A stretch of 64,000 nt of DNA from Mycolicibacterium sp. P1-5 (lineage in GTDB: Bacteria > Actinomycetota > Actinomycetes > Mycobacteriales > Mycobacteriaceae), in the NCBI RefSeq assembly GCF_008329565.1, contig NZ_NPKT01000001.1, forward strand, positions 558,001-622,000, written 5' to 3'. Positions 1-8,654 of this stretch are shown here, in pieces. Within the stretch, counting starts at the first letter, position 1. Each line of letters starts with the position of its first letter. A program made the translations under genes and the position numbers. The notes beneath the pieces were generated by a model. That model was not told where the DNA came from and searched no databases. It was given only the letters and a program-made list of their open reading frames with translations.

Positions 1-326
1 ATCTCGTCTACCAGAACGTCGGCTTCCCCACCGTCCGCGGCCGCAAGCGGACGATGAAGCTGTTCAAAGGACTGCAGCGGCCCAGCGTTGGCTTCGAGGT
101 GAAGATCCACCGCATCGCGGTCAACGGCTCTGCGGTGCTGACCGAACGTACTGATGTGCTGCGGGCGGGCCCAGTGCGGCTGCAGTTCTGGGTGTGCGGT
201 GTCTTCGAAGTCAAGGACGGACGAATCACCCTGTGGCGGGACTACTTCGACATGCTCGACATGACCAAGGCCACGCTCCGCGGCCTCATCGGCGCGGTCA
301 TCCCGGGCCTGCGCCCCACCCTGTGA
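1..326 (+). CDS. ephG: Limonene-1,2-epoxide hydrolase family protein (EphG-like), 5' end outside window
   Basis: The C-terminal 107 residues are present; the gene begins before the window and the reading frame starts at base 3. The family opens epoxides to diols in a small cone-shaped fold, using an Asp-Arg-Asp triad. The triad is visible as Arg and Asp in TERTDVL and the second Asp in WRDYFD, so the active site looks intact. By sequence and position beside the pspM-pspA-clgR genes it corresponds to M. tuberculosis Rv2740 (ephG). The physiological substrate is unknown. It converges on pspM with a perfect palindrome between them. Confidence 0.88.
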   Translation, partial: LVYQNVGFPTVRGRKRTMKLFKGLQRPSVGFEVKIHRIAVNGSAVLTERTDVLRAGPVRLQFWVCGVFEVKDGRITLWRDYFDMLDMTKATLRGLIGAVIPGLRPTL

Positions 327-373
327 TTTCGGCGCGTTTTCCGCCGCTGAGCGAACGAAAACGCGCCGAAATC
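325..373. terminator. Perfect 16-bp palindrome between convergent genes
   Basis: The arm GATTTCGGCGCGTTTT (325-340) is followed by a 17-nt loop and its exact complement AAAACGCGCCGAAATC (358-373). It overlaps the ephG stop codon and ends 8 bp before the pspM stop. A long GC-rich stem with T-rich and A-rich flanks between converging genes fits a bidirectional transcription terminator. It could also be a copy of a dispersed palindromic element; only this copy was noticed in the window. Confidence 0.75.
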
Positions 374-381
374 CCTGAAGA

Positions 382-1212
382 TCAGGCCCGGCGGAGCTGG
401 CCCAGCTCGTCGAAGGCCTGCGCCCAGCCCATCAGCCGATCCGTCGCACTCGACAACTCGTTGCGGTAGCGCTGCTGGGACATCGGCGAGCTCGACATCA
501 GGCCGGTGTTAGCGGCCGAGACCAGTTGCGCTGCGGCGGTGACCATTTCGTTGTACTGCCGCACCCCGGTGTTGAGCTGCGCAGTGAACGCGTTGATCGT
601 CGGCGCCAGATACGACTGTGAGTTCGGCGTCTCGATCGCGGCGCGCTCCATCGAGACCACCTCGTCGGCGGTGGCCGCCATGGTCGCCGCCGTGCGGTCC
701 GCCGCAGCAACGAGCTCGCGAATCTCCTCGGCTGGCAACATGTTTCCGCGTTGCATCACTCCCAGCAGGGAGTGGAAGCCCCGCTCGGAGGCGCCTAGCG
801 CCGACATCGACGGCCGGGCCACCGAACCGTGCGGCGGCAGACGCCGGCCACTGACCTGACGCTGCGGCGGCAGCGGCTCACCCCGCAGCCAGCGATAGCG
901 CAACAGGAACAAGGTCGCGGGTACCGCAGCGCCGGCGGCGATCACGCCGGTGATGATCAGCCCCCACACCGGAACACTCCAGGTGGCGAGAAGCCCGGTG
1001 ACCGCCACCCAAAACACCGTCGCCAATGAGAAGAACGCGCCCAACCGCAGCGCCCACCGCCGCTTACGCAGCAGCCGAGCCCGGGGATCGGAGACGGCAC
1101 TGAGCTTTCGGGCCGCCACGTCGGCGTACTCGCTGACGGTGTCGACACCGCGCTGCATGACCGAACGCCATTGGCGCGATACGAATCCCGGCTTGTCCGG
1201 TGTCACCGCCAT
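382..1212 (-). CDS. pspM: PspA-associated integral membrane protein (PspM / Rv2743c-like)
   Basis: This 276-residue protein has a basic N-terminal stretch (RARLLRKRRW) followed by two adjacent hydrophobic segments at about residues 53-105, then a long soluble, Ala-rich helical C-terminus. This is the layout of M. tuberculosis Rv2743c, reported as the membrane partner of PspA in the mycobacterial envelope-stress system. The gene starts 14 bp after pspA on the same strand, so they are probably co-transcribed from clgR. The fourth M. tuberculosis gene of this set, Rv2742c, is missing: the next gene downstream is convergent ephG. Function is inferred from homology and context. Confidence 0.8.
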   Translation of the reverse strand: MAVTPDKPGFVSRQWRSVMQRGVDTVSEYADVAARKLSAVSDPRARLLRKRRWALRLGAFFSLATVFWVAVTGLLATWSVPVWGLIITGVIAAGAAVPATLFLLRYRWLRGEPLPPQRQVSGRRLPPHGSVARPSMSALGASERGFHSLLGVMQRGNMLPAEEIRELVAAADRTAATMAATADEVVSMERAAIETPNSQSYLAPTINAFTAQLNTGVRQYNEMVTAAAQLVSAANTGLMSSSPMSQQRYRNELSSATDRLMGWAQAFDELGQLRRA

Positions 1213-1226
1213 CGAGTGTTCGCCTC

Positions 1227-2030
1227 CTACTGGCCGAGGGGTCTCTCGGGCTCGGGTGTGCTGGCCGGGGTCGCGGGTGCGGCGGCCGTGCCGCCGGCAG
1301 GCAGGGCATCACCGCGCATCGACGCGCGGATCTGCTCGAGTCGGGAATGACCGGCCATCTGAACGCTGGCCTGCTGGATCTCCATCATGCGGCCCTGCAC
1401 CGAGTTCTGCGCCAGCTCGGCCGAGCCGATCGCGTTGGCGTAGCGACGCTCGATCTTGTCGCGCACCTCGTCGAGGCTCGGGGTATTGCCGGGAGCGGCG
1501 AGCTCGCTCATCGACCGCAGCGAGGCACTCACCTGCTCCTGCATCTTGGCCTGCTCGAGCTGCGACAGCAGCTTGGTGCGCTCGGCGATCTTCTGCTGCA
1601 GCATCATCGCGTTCTGTTCGACGGCCTTCTTGGCCTGACCGGCGGCCTGCAGGGCCTGATCGTGCAGGCCCTTGAGGTCTTCCACGCTCTGCTCGGCGGT
1701 GACCAGCTGCGCGGCGAACGCCTCGGCGGCGTTGTTGTATTCGGTGGCCTTCGCGGCATCCCCGGAGGCAACCGCCTGATCGGCGAGGGTGAGCGCCTGG
1801 CGGACGTTGACCTGCAACTTCTCGATGTCGGCGAGCTGACGGTTCAGCCGCATCTCGAGCTGACGCTGATTGCCGATGACCTGGGCGGCCTGCTGGGTCA
1901 GCGCCTGGTGCTGACGCTGGGCGTCCTCGATCGCCTGCTGGATCTGCACCTTCGGGTCGGCATATTCGTCGATCTTCGAGTTGAAGAGTGCTGTGAAGTA
2001 CTTCCACGCCTTGACGAACGGATTGGCCAT
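1227..2030 (-). CDS. pspA: Phage shock protein A homologue (PspA/IM30, 35 kDa antigen)
   Basis: The 267-residue protein begins [16 protein letters not shown], the amphipathic membrane-binding helix of the PspA/IM30/Vipp1 family. A continuous Gln- and Ala-rich coiled coil covers about residues 25-220, and a Pro/Ala-rich tail ends in PERPLGQ. The family is ESCRT-III-like, peripheral on the inner membrane, and preserves membrane integrity under envelope stress. It matches M. tuberculosis Rv2744c. It lies between clgR and pspM on the same strand; the 117-bp gap to clgR could hold its own promoter. Confidence 0.93.
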   Translation of the reverse strand: MANPFVKAWKYFTALFNSKIDEYADPKVQIQQAIEDAQRQHQALTQQAAQVIGNQRQLEMRLNRQLADIEKLQVNVRQALTLADQAVASGDAAKATEYNNAAEAFAAQLVTAEQSVEDLKGLHDQALQAAGQAKKAVEQNAMMLQQKIAERTKLLSQLEQAKMQEQVSASLRSMSELAAPGNTPSLDEVRDKIERRYANAIGSAELAQNSVQGRMMEIQQASVQMAGHSRLEQIRASMRGDALPAGGTAAAPATPASTPEPERPLGQ

Positions 2031-2147
2031 CAGTTGCTCCGTCTATGTATCGAGTGCCGCAGTTCGGTGGTCGTGCCCAATTTATCGGTTAACCATGCCC
2101 GGCCACACCCTTGTAGGCATGTGACCCCGGTCTGACTGGTCGAAACC

Positions 2148-2483
2148 TCAGGCCACGGCCATCGCGACGGGATGCGGGATGACGACCTTGGTGGCGACGT
2201 CGATCGAGCTCTCCTGCGCCGGCACCGCGGTCAACCGGGCGATTCGCTCGCGGTCGGCCATCTTCTCGCCGGCATCGGTCAACACCCGCGACAACGGGAC
2301 GTCCAAAGCGGTGCAGATCGCGCTGAGCAACTCACTGGAGGCTTCCTTGCGGCCGCGCTCCACCTCGGACAGGTACCCCAGGCTCACTCGAGCCGAATCG
2401 GACACCTCACGAAGGGTGCGTCCCTGCGAAGTGCGAGCGTCACGCAGCACGTCGCCGATCACCTCACGCAGCAGTACCGCCAT
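2148..2483 (-). CDS. clgR: Transcriptional regulator ClgR (XRE/Cro-type HTH)
   Basis: The predicted 111-residue protein carries an HTH_XRE domain at about residues 8-65 ([27 protein letters not shown]). Its length nearly equals the 112 residues of M. tuberculosis ClgR (Rv2745c). The ATG at 2483 is chosen because a strong GAGGAGGG ribosome site lies 5 bases upstream; a longer reading frame exists but its extra residues do not resemble the family. ClgR activates Clp protease genes and, in mycobacteria, the psp genes after envelope damage. The C-terminus ends in small hydrophobic residues (AMAVA), consistent with Clp-dependent turnover, which is an inference. Confidence 0.92.
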   Translation of the reverse strand: MAVLLREVIGDVLRDARTSQGRTLREVSDSARVSLGYLSEVERGRKEASSELLSAICTALDVPLSRVLTDAGEKMADRERIARLTAVPAQESSIDVATKVVIPHPVAMAVA

Positions 2484-2553
2484 CGGGTGCCCTCCTCGAA
2501 AAGTTGCAACAAACTGTGCAACGCTTCGAGGCGCCCGTTTGGTTCCCAGGAAC

Positions 2554-3042
2554 TCAGGATCGCTGGACCAGGCGGTGCAGGCGCCCGATCGCCTCATGGA
2601 CGGCCGCCAGCCGGATGTCCCAGCGTGAGCCGCCCAGCCGCAGCTCGGCGACCTCCGTGGGGCCCGGACCGGCCAGTCCCAGGAAGACGGTGCCGACCGG
2701 GTGCCCGCCGTGCGGCTCCGGACCGGCCACCCCGGTCAGGCCCACTCCCCAGGTCGCAGCGCAGCGCTCGCGCGCCCCTTCGGCCAGGGCTGCCGCCGTC
2801 GGCGCCGCGACCGGGCCGACTGCGTCGAGCAGCTCGCGCGGCACGCCTGCCAGCGCCACCTTGGTGTCGACGGTGTAGGTGACGAGCCCGCCGCTCAGCA
2901 CGGCACTGGCGCCCGGCACCCCTGCCAACGTCGCCGCCAGCAGACCGGCGGTCAGGGATTCCGCGGTGGCCACGGTCTCGCCGCGCGCGGTCAGTAGAGC
3001 GACCAGCGCGCGGGCGGCGTCATCGACCAGCGGATCGATCAC
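2554..3042 (-). CDS. CinA C-terminal domain protein (nicotinamide-nucleotide amidase-like)
   Basis: The 162-residue protein consists only of the CinA/PncC C-terminal domain: [21 protein letters not shown] near the N-terminus, then [12 protein letters not shown], and [12 protein letters not shown]. Stand-alone proteins of this type are NMN deamidases that salvage nicotinamide mononucleotide, although many actinobacterial members are untested. The GTG at 3042 is preferred because CAAGGA lies upstream and an in-frame ATG at 3069 adds only non-conserved residues. The gene overlaps the 3' end of pgsA by 23 bp and lies upstream of clgR, so the three may share transcription. M. tuberculosis lacks this gene at this position. 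Confidence 0.82.
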   Translation of the reverse strand: MIDPLVDDAARALVALLTARGETVATAESLTAGLLAATLAGVPGASAVLSGGLVTYTVDTKVALAGVPRELLDAVGPVAAPTAAALAEGARERCAATWGVGLTGVAGPEPHGGHPVGTVFLGLAGPGPTEVAELRLGGSRWDIRLAAVHEAIGRLHRLVQRS

Positions 3043-3625
3043 GGGAGTCCTTGATCGCGGACACCACATAGTCGAAGCCGGTGATCACCGTCAGGACGAC
3101 CGCGGCCCACATGATCACCCAGGCCACAATGTGCCAGGCCGGCGGCCAGCTGTGCAGCGGCAGCACGAACAGGCCGATCGCGACGGCCTGCACCAAGGTC
3201 TTGAGCTTGCCTCCGCGGCTGGCGGGGATCACCCCGCGCCGCAGCACCGCGAACCGCAGCACAGTGATGCCCAGCTCGCGAATGAGGATCACCACGGTCA
3301 CCCACCACGGCAGGTCGCCGAGCATCGACAGTCCGATCAGCGCCGCGCCGATCAGCATCTTGTCGGCGATCGGATCGGCCAGCTTGCCGAACTCGGTGAC
3401 CATCCCGTAGCTGCGCGCCAGCGAACCGTCGAAATGGTCGGTGATCACCGCGACCGCGAAAATGATGAAAGCCGTTATTCTGCTGGCTGTTTCATGGCCG
3501 TCGCCGGCGAAGAGGAACAGCAGGAAGATCGGTACCAGGACCAGACGAATACCGGTCAGCAAGTTAGCGACGTTGGCCACCCGCACGCGCGGGACCGCCG
3601 GACCGGTTTGGGGTTGTCCCGACAC
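3020..3625 (-). CDS. pgsA: CDP-alcohol phosphatidyltransferase (PgsA, phosphatidylglycerophosphate synthase family)
   Basis: This 201-residue multi-spanning membrane enzyme carries the full CDP-alcohol phosphotransferase signature: D-HF-DG-SL-AR, eight residues, G-KLA-D-PIA-D, within TDHFDGSLARSYG and GKLADPIADK. The family transfers a phosphatidyl group from CDP-diacylglycerol to an alcohol, here most likely glycerol-3-phosphate, giving the precursor of phosphatidylglycerol and cardiolipin. It corresponds to M. tuberculosis Rv2746c (pgsA3). It is divergent from argA with only 55 bp between the starts. Confidence 0.9.
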   Translation of the reverse strand: MSGQPQTGPAVPRVRVANVANLLTGIRLVLVPIFLLFLFAGDGHETASRITAFIIFAVAVITDHFDGSLARSYGMVTEFGKLADPIADKMLIGAALIGLSMLGDLPWWVTVVILIRELGITVLRFAVLRRGVIPASRGGKLKTLVQAVAIGLFVLPLHSWPPAWHIVAWVIMWAAVVLTVITGFDYVVSAIKDSRDRSAGR

Positions 3626-3668
3626 GGCAAACAGAATATCGGTTGGCAGTCGCGCGCCTCACGCCCGA

Positions 3669-3674
3669 TACTCT
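3669..3674 (+). promoter_or_regulatory. Predicted -10 element of leaderless argA
   Basis: TACTCT is followed by six bases and then the GTG start of argA at 3681. That spacing places the transcription start at the G of the start codon, the usual arrangement for leaderless mycobacterial messages. No clear -35 is visible and no ribosome site precedes the start. Confidence 0.5.
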
Positions 3675-3680
3675 GCACCC

Positions 3681-4190
3681 GTGAGCCCTGATGTCGTCGT
3701 CCGCCGCGCCCGCACGTCGGATGTCGCCGATATCAAGCGTCTGGTCGACATCTACGCGGGACGCATCCTGCTGGAGAAGAACCTGGTCACGCTGTATGAA
3801 GCGGTCCAAGAATTCTGGGTGGCGGAGTACGACGGCGAGGTCGTCGGCTGCGGCGCACTGCACGTCCTGTGGGCCGATCTCGGCGAGGTCCGCACTGTCG
3901 CCGTCGACCCGAAGGTCAAGGGCCGGGGAATTGGTCACACGATCGTCGACCAGCTGCTGAAGGTCGCCCGTGAACTCCAACTGCAACGGCTGTTCGTGCT
4001 GACCTTCGAGACGGACTTCTTCGCCCGCCACGGCTTCGCCGAGATCGAGGGCACCCCGGTCACCTCCGAGGTGTTCGACGAGATGTGCCGGTCCTACGAC
4101 ATCGGTGTCGCCGAGTTCCTGGACCTGTCGTACGTCAAGCCGAACATCCTCGGCAACACCCGCATGCTGCTGATCCTCCGCCCTGAGTGA
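3681..4190 (+). CDS. argA: Amino-acid N-acetyltransferase (ArgA, GNAT family)
   Basis: The 169-residue GNAT protein converts glutamate and acetyl-CoA to N-acetylglutamate, the first step of arginine synthesis. The acetyl-CoA loop is seen as VAVDPKVKGRGIGHTIVDQLL (V..KGRGIG), and the protein matches M. tuberculosis Rv2747 (174 residues) along its length, including LLEKNLVTLYEAVQEFWVAE. It is the short single-domain form and lacks an amino-acid-kinase domain. The GTG start at 3681 fits the conserved N-terminus (VVVRRARTSDV) and a leaderless promoter; a longer upstream frame runs antisense to pgsA and is not conserved. Confidence 0.92.
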   Translation: MSPDVVVRRARTSDVADIKRLVDIYAGRILLEKNLVTLYEAVQEFWVAEYDGEVVGCGALHVLWADLGEVRTVAVDPKVKGRGIGHTIVDQLLKVARELQLQRLFVLTFETDFFARHGFAEIEGTPVTSEVFDEMCRSYDIGVAEFLDLSYVKPNILGNTRMLLILRPE

Positions 4191-4247
4191 GCGTTGACGC
4201 ATCGATTCCTCGCGGCGAAAGATACGACGTGAGCGCTCAATCAGCGG

Positions 4248-6752
4248 TTAGAAGTCGTCCTCGTCGTCATCGTCGGCGCCACCGCCCCGGATCGCCATCA
4301 GGGTCGCAGCGAGTTCGTCGGGCTTGACCAACACCTCGCGCGCCTTGGACCCTTCCGAGGGCCCGACGATGCTGCGGGTCTCCATCAGGTCCATAAGCCG
4401 GCCGGCTTTGGCAAAGCCGACCCGCAGCTTGCGCTGCAACATTGACGTAGAGCCGAATTGCGAAGACACCACGAGTTCGACGGCCTGCAAGAAGACGTCC
4501 ATGTCGTCGCCGATGTCGGGGTCGACGTCGGTGCGCTCCCCGGCCGGCTTCGCCGCAGTGACACCTTCGGTGTACTCGGGCTCGGCTTGGTCCTTGCAGG
4601 CCTGCACGACGGCGTGAATCTCTTCGTCGCTGACGTAGGCGCCCTGCAGGCGCTCCGGCTTGGACGCGCCCATCGGCAGGAACAGACCGTCGCCCATGCC
4701 GATCAGCTTCTCGGCGCCCGGCTGGTCGAGGATGACCCGGCTGTCAGTCAACGACGACGTCGCGAACGACAGACGTGAGGGCACGTTGGTCTTGATCAGG
4801 CCGGTGACGACGTCGACCGACGGTCGCTGGGTGGCCAGCACCAGGTGGATACCTGCCGCGCGGGCCTTCTGGGTGATTCGCACGATGGCTTCTTCGACAT
4901 CACGCGGCGCGGTCATCATCAGGTCGGCGAGCTCGTCGACGACAGCGAGGATCAGCGGGTACGGCTTGTAGACGCGCTGGCTGCCCAACGGCGCGGTGAT
5001 CTCTCCGGAGCGCACCTTGGCGTTGAAGTCCTTGATGTGGCGCACGCGGGAGGCCTGCATGTCCTGGTAGCGCTGCTCCATCTCCTCGACCAGCCAGGCC
5101 AGCGCAGCGGCGGCCTTCTTGGGTTGGGTGATGATCGGCGTGATCAGGTGCGGAATGCCCTCGTATGGCGTGAGTTCCACCATCTTCGGGTCGATGAGGA
5201 TCATCCGCACCTCTTCGGGAGTGGCGCGGGCCAGCAGCGAAACCAGCATCGAGTTCACGAAGCTGGACTTACCCGACCCGGTGGATCCCGCCACCAGCAG
5301 GTGCGGCATATCGGCGAGGTTCGCCGAGACGAAGTGGCCTTCGATGTCCTTGCCCAGCCCGATCACCAGAGGGCGGTGGTCGCCGCGGGTGGATGGCGCG
5401 GTGAGAACGTCTGCCAGACGGACCATTTCGCGGTCGGTGTTGGGCACCTCGATGCCGACGGCCGACTTGCCGGGGATCGGTGCGAGGATCCGGACGCTCT
5501 CGGTGGCCACCGCGTAGGCGATATTGCGTTGCAGCGCAGTGATTTTCTCGACCTTGACGCCAGGGCCCAGCCCGACCTCGTAGCGAGTGACGGTCGGGCC
5601 CCTGGTGCAGCCGGTCACCGTCGCGTTGACCTTGAACTGCTCCAGGACCGACGAGATCTGGTCCGCCATCTGCTCATTGGCCGCACTGCGCCGTTTTGGC
5701 GGATCGCCGGCGACCAACAGGTCCAGCGACGGCAGCGTGTACGGGCCCTCGACGATGCGATCGAGGACCTTGGTTTCCTTGGTGTCCACAGTGGTCTCGG
5801 ACGCGGGCGCCGCCTTTTTGCGGCGGGGCTTCACCGGCTCCGTAACCGTGGGTGCGTCCTCGTCGAGCGGATAGTTGTCCAGCGGCGTGCCGACCGGCCC
5901 CTGCTCACCGGGCCAGGCCGGGGCCTCATCGGTGTAGGACCGCGGGTCGTCGTAGTAACCGTCCGAGAAGTCCTCCGGCTCCGCCGGAGCGGCGTCGTCC
6001 TCGGGCTCGTCGTCGTAGTACTCGTCGTCATCGTCGTAGTGGTCGCGGGTGCTGAACATCGCGTACAGCGTGTCGGGCACCTCGCGGATCGTGGTACCCG
6101 TCAGCAGCAGTAGGCCGAACAGCGCGGCGATGATGAGCAGCGGGGTGGCGATCCACGGCGTCAGCCCGTCGGACAGCGGACCGCCGATCGCGAAGCCGAC
6201 GAAGCCGGCGGCGCGTTGGCGGGCGCCGGGATCCTGCGGCGCCCCCGACCAGAGGTGCCACAGTCCCAGCACGGGCAGGGCGACCATGGCGCAACCCAGG
6301 ATCAGGCGGGGCCGGGCTTCAGGGTTGGGTTCGGTGCGCATCAGGAGGACGGCGATGGCGCAGATGATGACGGGCAGCAGGACCACCGCGCCACCGACCA
6401 GGGTCCGCAGCACCGAGTCGATCCAGGCGCCGACCGGCCGCGCGGCGTCGAACCAGGAACTGGCCGCGATCACGACCCCGACGGCCAGCAGCCCCAGGGC
6501 GATGCCGTCACGGCGATGTCCCGGCTCGATGTCGCGGGCTCGACCGACCGATCGGGCGGTCGAGCCCGCCCCCTTGGCCAACATCAGCCAGGTCGCCCGC
6601 GCCGCACGTCCGCCCGCGGCCGCCGCGGTGGCGACGGGCGAGGAGGTGCGCTTCTTGGCGGGCTTGCGTCGCGGCGCCTGCTTGGCCGGTCGCGACGCAC
6701 CCTTTGACCTGGTCGTTCGCGCGCTTGAGCGAGCGGCCGTCTTGTTCGCCAT
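4248..6752 (-). CDS. ftsK: DNA translocase FtsK
   Basis: The 834-residue protein couples division to chromosome segregation, pumping DNA toward dif at the septum. A basic Ala/Lys/Arg-rich N-terminus is followed by about four membrane segments (residues 60-235), then an acidic low-complexity linker with runs of Asp and Tyr near residues 250-280. The RecA-like motor comes next, with Walker A GSTGSGKSS near residue 487 and Walker B LILAVVDELADLM near residue 604. The C-terminal gamma winged helix includes SMLQRKLRVGFAKAGRLMD. The ATG at 6752 was chosen because TAGGCT lies seven bases upstream, giving a leaderless start; a frame reaching 6884 adds a non-conserved stretch. It corresponds to Rv2748c. 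Confidence 0.95.
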   Translation of the reverse strand: MANKTAARSSARTTRSKGASRPAKQAPRRKPAKKRTSSPVATAAAAGGRAARATWLMLAKGAGSTARSVGRARDIEPGHRRDGIALGLLAVGVVIAASSWFDAARPVGAWIDSVLRTLVGGAVVLLPVIICAIAVLLMRTEPNPEARPRLILGCAMVALPVLGLWHLWSGAPQDPGARQRAAGFVGFAIGGPLSDGLTPWIATPLLIIAALFGLLLLTGTTIREVPDTLYAMFSTRDHYDDDDEYYDDEPEDDAAPAEPEDFSDGYYDDPRSYTDEAPAWPGEQGPVGTPLDNYPLDEDAPTVTEPVKPRRKKAAPASETTVDTKETKVLDRIVEGPYTLPSLDLLVAGDPPKRRSAANEQMADQISSVLEQFKVNATVTGCTRGPTVTRYEVGLGPGVKVEKITALQRNIAYAVATESVRILAPIPGKSAVGIEVPNTDREMVRLADVLTAPSTRGDHRPLVIGLGKDIEGHFVSANLADMPHLLVAGSTGSGKSSFVNSMLVSLLARATPEEVRMILIDPKMVELTPYEGIPHLITPIITQPKKAAAALAWLVEEMEQRYQDMQASRVRHIKDFNAKVRSGEITAPLGSQRVYKPYPLILAVVDELADLMMTAPRDVEEAIVRITQKARAAGIHLVLATQRPSVDVVTGLIKTNVPSRLSFATSSLTDSRVILDQPGAEKLIGMGDGLFLPMGASKPERLQGAYVSDEEIHAVVQACKDQAEPEYTEGVTAAKPAGERTDVDPDIGDDMDVFLQAVELVVSSQFGSTSMLQRKLRVGFAKAGRLMDLMETRSIVGPSEGSKAREVLVKPDELAATLMAIRGGGADDDDEDDF

Positions 6753-6759
6753 GCGGGCA

Positions 6760-6765
6760 AGCCTA
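6760..6765 (-). promoter_or_regulatory. Predicted -10 element of leaderless ftsK
   Basis: Read on the minus strand, TAGGCT is separated by seven bases from the ATG at 6752. No ribosome site lies between, so translation probably begins at the 5' end of the message. Confidence 0.55.
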
Positions 6766-6946
6766 GTCGCATATGCCCCATGTGCACCATCCGCAACACC
6801 CGTTACCGGGCGCGTCGTTGCCAACCTGCGACCAACGCCCAAAATCACGCCTGCGCCGCTGACCGGGACCCCTTCTTGCGGCATTACAAAGCTGGTCTAA
6901 CGTAAGCGCCGTCACACCCGCCCCCGAAGATCTGAGGAACTCGCTC

Positions 6947-7261
6947 ATGCCGGTCGTCGTCGTTGCCAGCTTCACCGTCAAGCCCGAATCCGTCGACGCC
7001 GTCCGCGACGCCTGCAAGAAGGCGGTCGCGGCGGTCCACGAAGAGCCCGGTTGCGACCTCTACGCCGTGCACGAGGGTGATAAGACGTTCGTGTTCGTCG
7101 AGCAGTGGGCAGACGAGGATGCACTCAAGACCCACAGCACCGCGCCGGGCGTGAGCACGCTGTTCGGCGAGATCGGCGAACACCTCGACGGCGCCCCGGA
7201 CATCAAGATGCTCACCCCCATCCCGGCAGGCAACCCGGCCAAGGGCCAGGTTCGTCCCTGA
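6947..7261 (+). CDS. Antibiotic biosynthesis monooxygenase (ABM) domain protein
   Basis: The 104-residue protein is a single dimeric alpha-beta barrel ABM domain, recognised from VVVASFTVKPESVDAVRDA near the start, HEEPGCDLYAVHEGDKTFVFVEQWAD in the middle, and a C-terminal TLFGEIGEHLDG helix. Members are cofactor-free monooxygenases, heme-degrading enzymes, or untested. The substrate cannot be predicted. GAGGAA lies upstream of the ATG. It corresponds to M. tuberculosis Rv2749 and is followed 33 bp later by a short-chain dehydrogenase, as in M. tuberculosis, suggesting a shared oxidative pathway. Confidence 0.85.
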   Translation: MPVVVVASFTVKPESVDAVRDACKKAVAAVHEEPGCDLYAVHEGDKTFVFVEQWADEDALKTHSTAPGVSTLFGEIGEHLDGAPDIKMLTPIPAGNPAKGQVRP

Positions 7262-7294
7262 CGAGCGCTAGCGCGAGGAAGCGAGGACACAGCC

Positions 7295-8110
7295 ATGGGT
7301 GAACTCGACGGCAAGGTCGCGCTGATCACCGGCGCGGCCCGCGGCCAGGGCCGTGCGCACGCGCTGAAGCTGGCATCGGAAGGTGCCGGCATCATCGCGG
7401 TGGACCTCTGCGACCAGATCGCCAGCGTCCCCTATCCCCTGGCCACCCCGGAGGACATGGCCGCCACGGTCAAGCTGGTCGAGGACAGCGGCGCGCGCAT
7501 CGTCGCCCGCGAGGCCGACGTCCGCGATCGGTCTGCGCTGAAGGCGGCGGTGTACCAGGGCATCGAGGAACTGGGCCGGCTCGATATCGTGATCGCCAAC
7601 GCCGGGATCGCCCCGATGGCCGACGAGGGCGCCTGGCAGGACGTCATCGACGTCAACCTGACCGGGGTTTATCACACCGTGGACGTGGCGATGAAGCCGA
7701 TGATCAAGCAGGGTGACGGCGGCGCGATCGTGCTGACCAGCTCAGTCGCCGGCTTGGTCGGCATCGGTGCACCGATCGCCGGGTCGCTGGGTTACACCGT
7801 CGCCAAGCACGGCGTGGTGGGCCTGATGCGGGCGTACGCCAATTTCCTTGCCACGTTCAACATTCGGGTCAACTCCGTGCATCCGGCCGGGGTGAATACC
7901 CCGATGATCGACAACGAGTTCACCCGCTCGTGGCTCGAAGGCTTCGCGCAGCAGTCGCAAGGCGGCCCGGACATGAGCAACGCGCTGCCGGTACAAACCC
8001 TGGAACCCGAGGATATCGCCAACGCGGTGTACTACCTGGTGTCCGACGCCGGCCGCTACGTCACCGGCGTCGCCCTGCCCGTCGACGCTGGGTACACAAA
8101 CAAGCGCTGA
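7295..8110 (+). CDS. Mycofactocin-coupled type short-chain dehydrogenase/reductase
   Basis: The 271-residue Rossmann enzyme has [12 protein letters not shown] as its dinucleotide site and the catalytic set Ser (LTSSVAG), Tyr and Lys (GYTVAKHG). It carries the long insertion after the second beta strand ([19 protein letters not shown]) typical of actinobacterial SDRs that hold NAD non-exchangeably and pass electrons to mycofactocin. It matches M. tuberculosis Rv2750. The alcohol or ketone substrate is unknown. The start has a GAGGA ribosome site. It lies immediately before a three-gene N-demethylase-like cassette, so it might oxidise a product of that pathway; this is inference from position only. 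Confidence 0.87.
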   Translation: MGELDGKVALITGAARGQGRAHALKLASEGAGIIAVDLCDQIASVPYPLATPEDMAATVKLVEDSGARIVAREADVRDRSALKAAVYQGIEELGRLDIVIANAGIAPMADEGAWQDVIDVNLTGVYHTVDVAMKPMIKQGDGGAIVLTSSVAGLVGIGAPIAGSLGYTVAKHGVVGLMRAYANFLATFNIRVNSVHPAGVNTPMIDNEFTRSWLEGFAQQSQGGPDMSNALPVQTLEPEDIANAVYYLVSDAGRYVTGVALPVDAGYTNKR

Positions 8111-8123
8111 CCACTAGCATCGG

Positions 8124-8654
8124 GTGACGATGACACCCGATCTGGACCTCACCAGCGTCCCGCCCTGGGCGGTCGAACGCAGGTGTCCGACGGCCGATCT
8201 CAGCGGCCGCCGGTGGACCGTGCTCGCCATCGGGGCCGACGCCGCCGGAATCGCCGAGCAATGGTGCGCCCAGATCGACGCGGAACGTCCTGAGGGTGAA
8301 CCGAAAGTGCATCACGTTGCCGACGCCGCCGCGGCGTGTGCAGCCCTGGACGTCGATCTCACCGAAGCCGTTGTCGGGTGGCGGTTGCTGCTGGCCGGTC
8401 CCGCACACGCGTGCCTCCGGGTCCGCGCCCACGCGCTCGAACTCGGCGCAGGCGATGACGAAATCACCGTAGCCAGTACCGAAGTGGGCACCCGCGAGAT
8501 CTACTGCGCGCACTGTCGAGCTAGGACAACCGCCACGACGGAACTCACCGACGAGATCGCCTGTGCAGGTTGCCGACGCACGTTGCTCGTCTACCATCAC
8601 GTTTCCCGGCGACTCGGTGCCCACCTCGGATTCGCGACCACCGCCGACACATGA
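8124..8654 (+). CDS. Dimethylamine monooxygenase subunit DmmA-like protein
   Basis: This protein of about 176 residues has a C-terminal zinc-ribbon-like segment with paired cysteines (IYCAHCRART and ACAGCRRTLLVYHHVS). It matches the DmmA-like family found with heme-dependent oxidative N-demethylases. The GTG at 8124 is used here; an ATG at 8130, two codons later, is equally possible, and a TAGCAT hexamer ends at 8120. The stop codon overlaps the ATG of the flavoprotein gene by ATGA, so the cassette is translationally coupled. M. tuberculosis has nothing like it here. Family assignment rests on the C-terminal motif and the two following genes. Confidence 0.72.
   Translation: MTMTPDLDLTSVPPWAVERRCPTADLSGRRWTVLAIGADAAGIAEQWCAQIDAERPEGEPKVHHVADAAAACAALDVDLTEAVVGWRLLLAGPAHACLRVRAHALELGAGDDEITVASTEVGTREIYCAHCRARTTATTELTDEIACAGCRRTLLVYHHVSRRLGAHLGFATTADT

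Noticed and set aside
2484..2597. N-terminal extension of ClgR
   Set aside because: The extension is not like the family, and a strong ribosome site sits before the ATG at 2483.
4845..6113. Open frame antisense to ftsK (422 codons)
   Set aside because: It lies wholly within conserved ftsK sequence and shows no family features.
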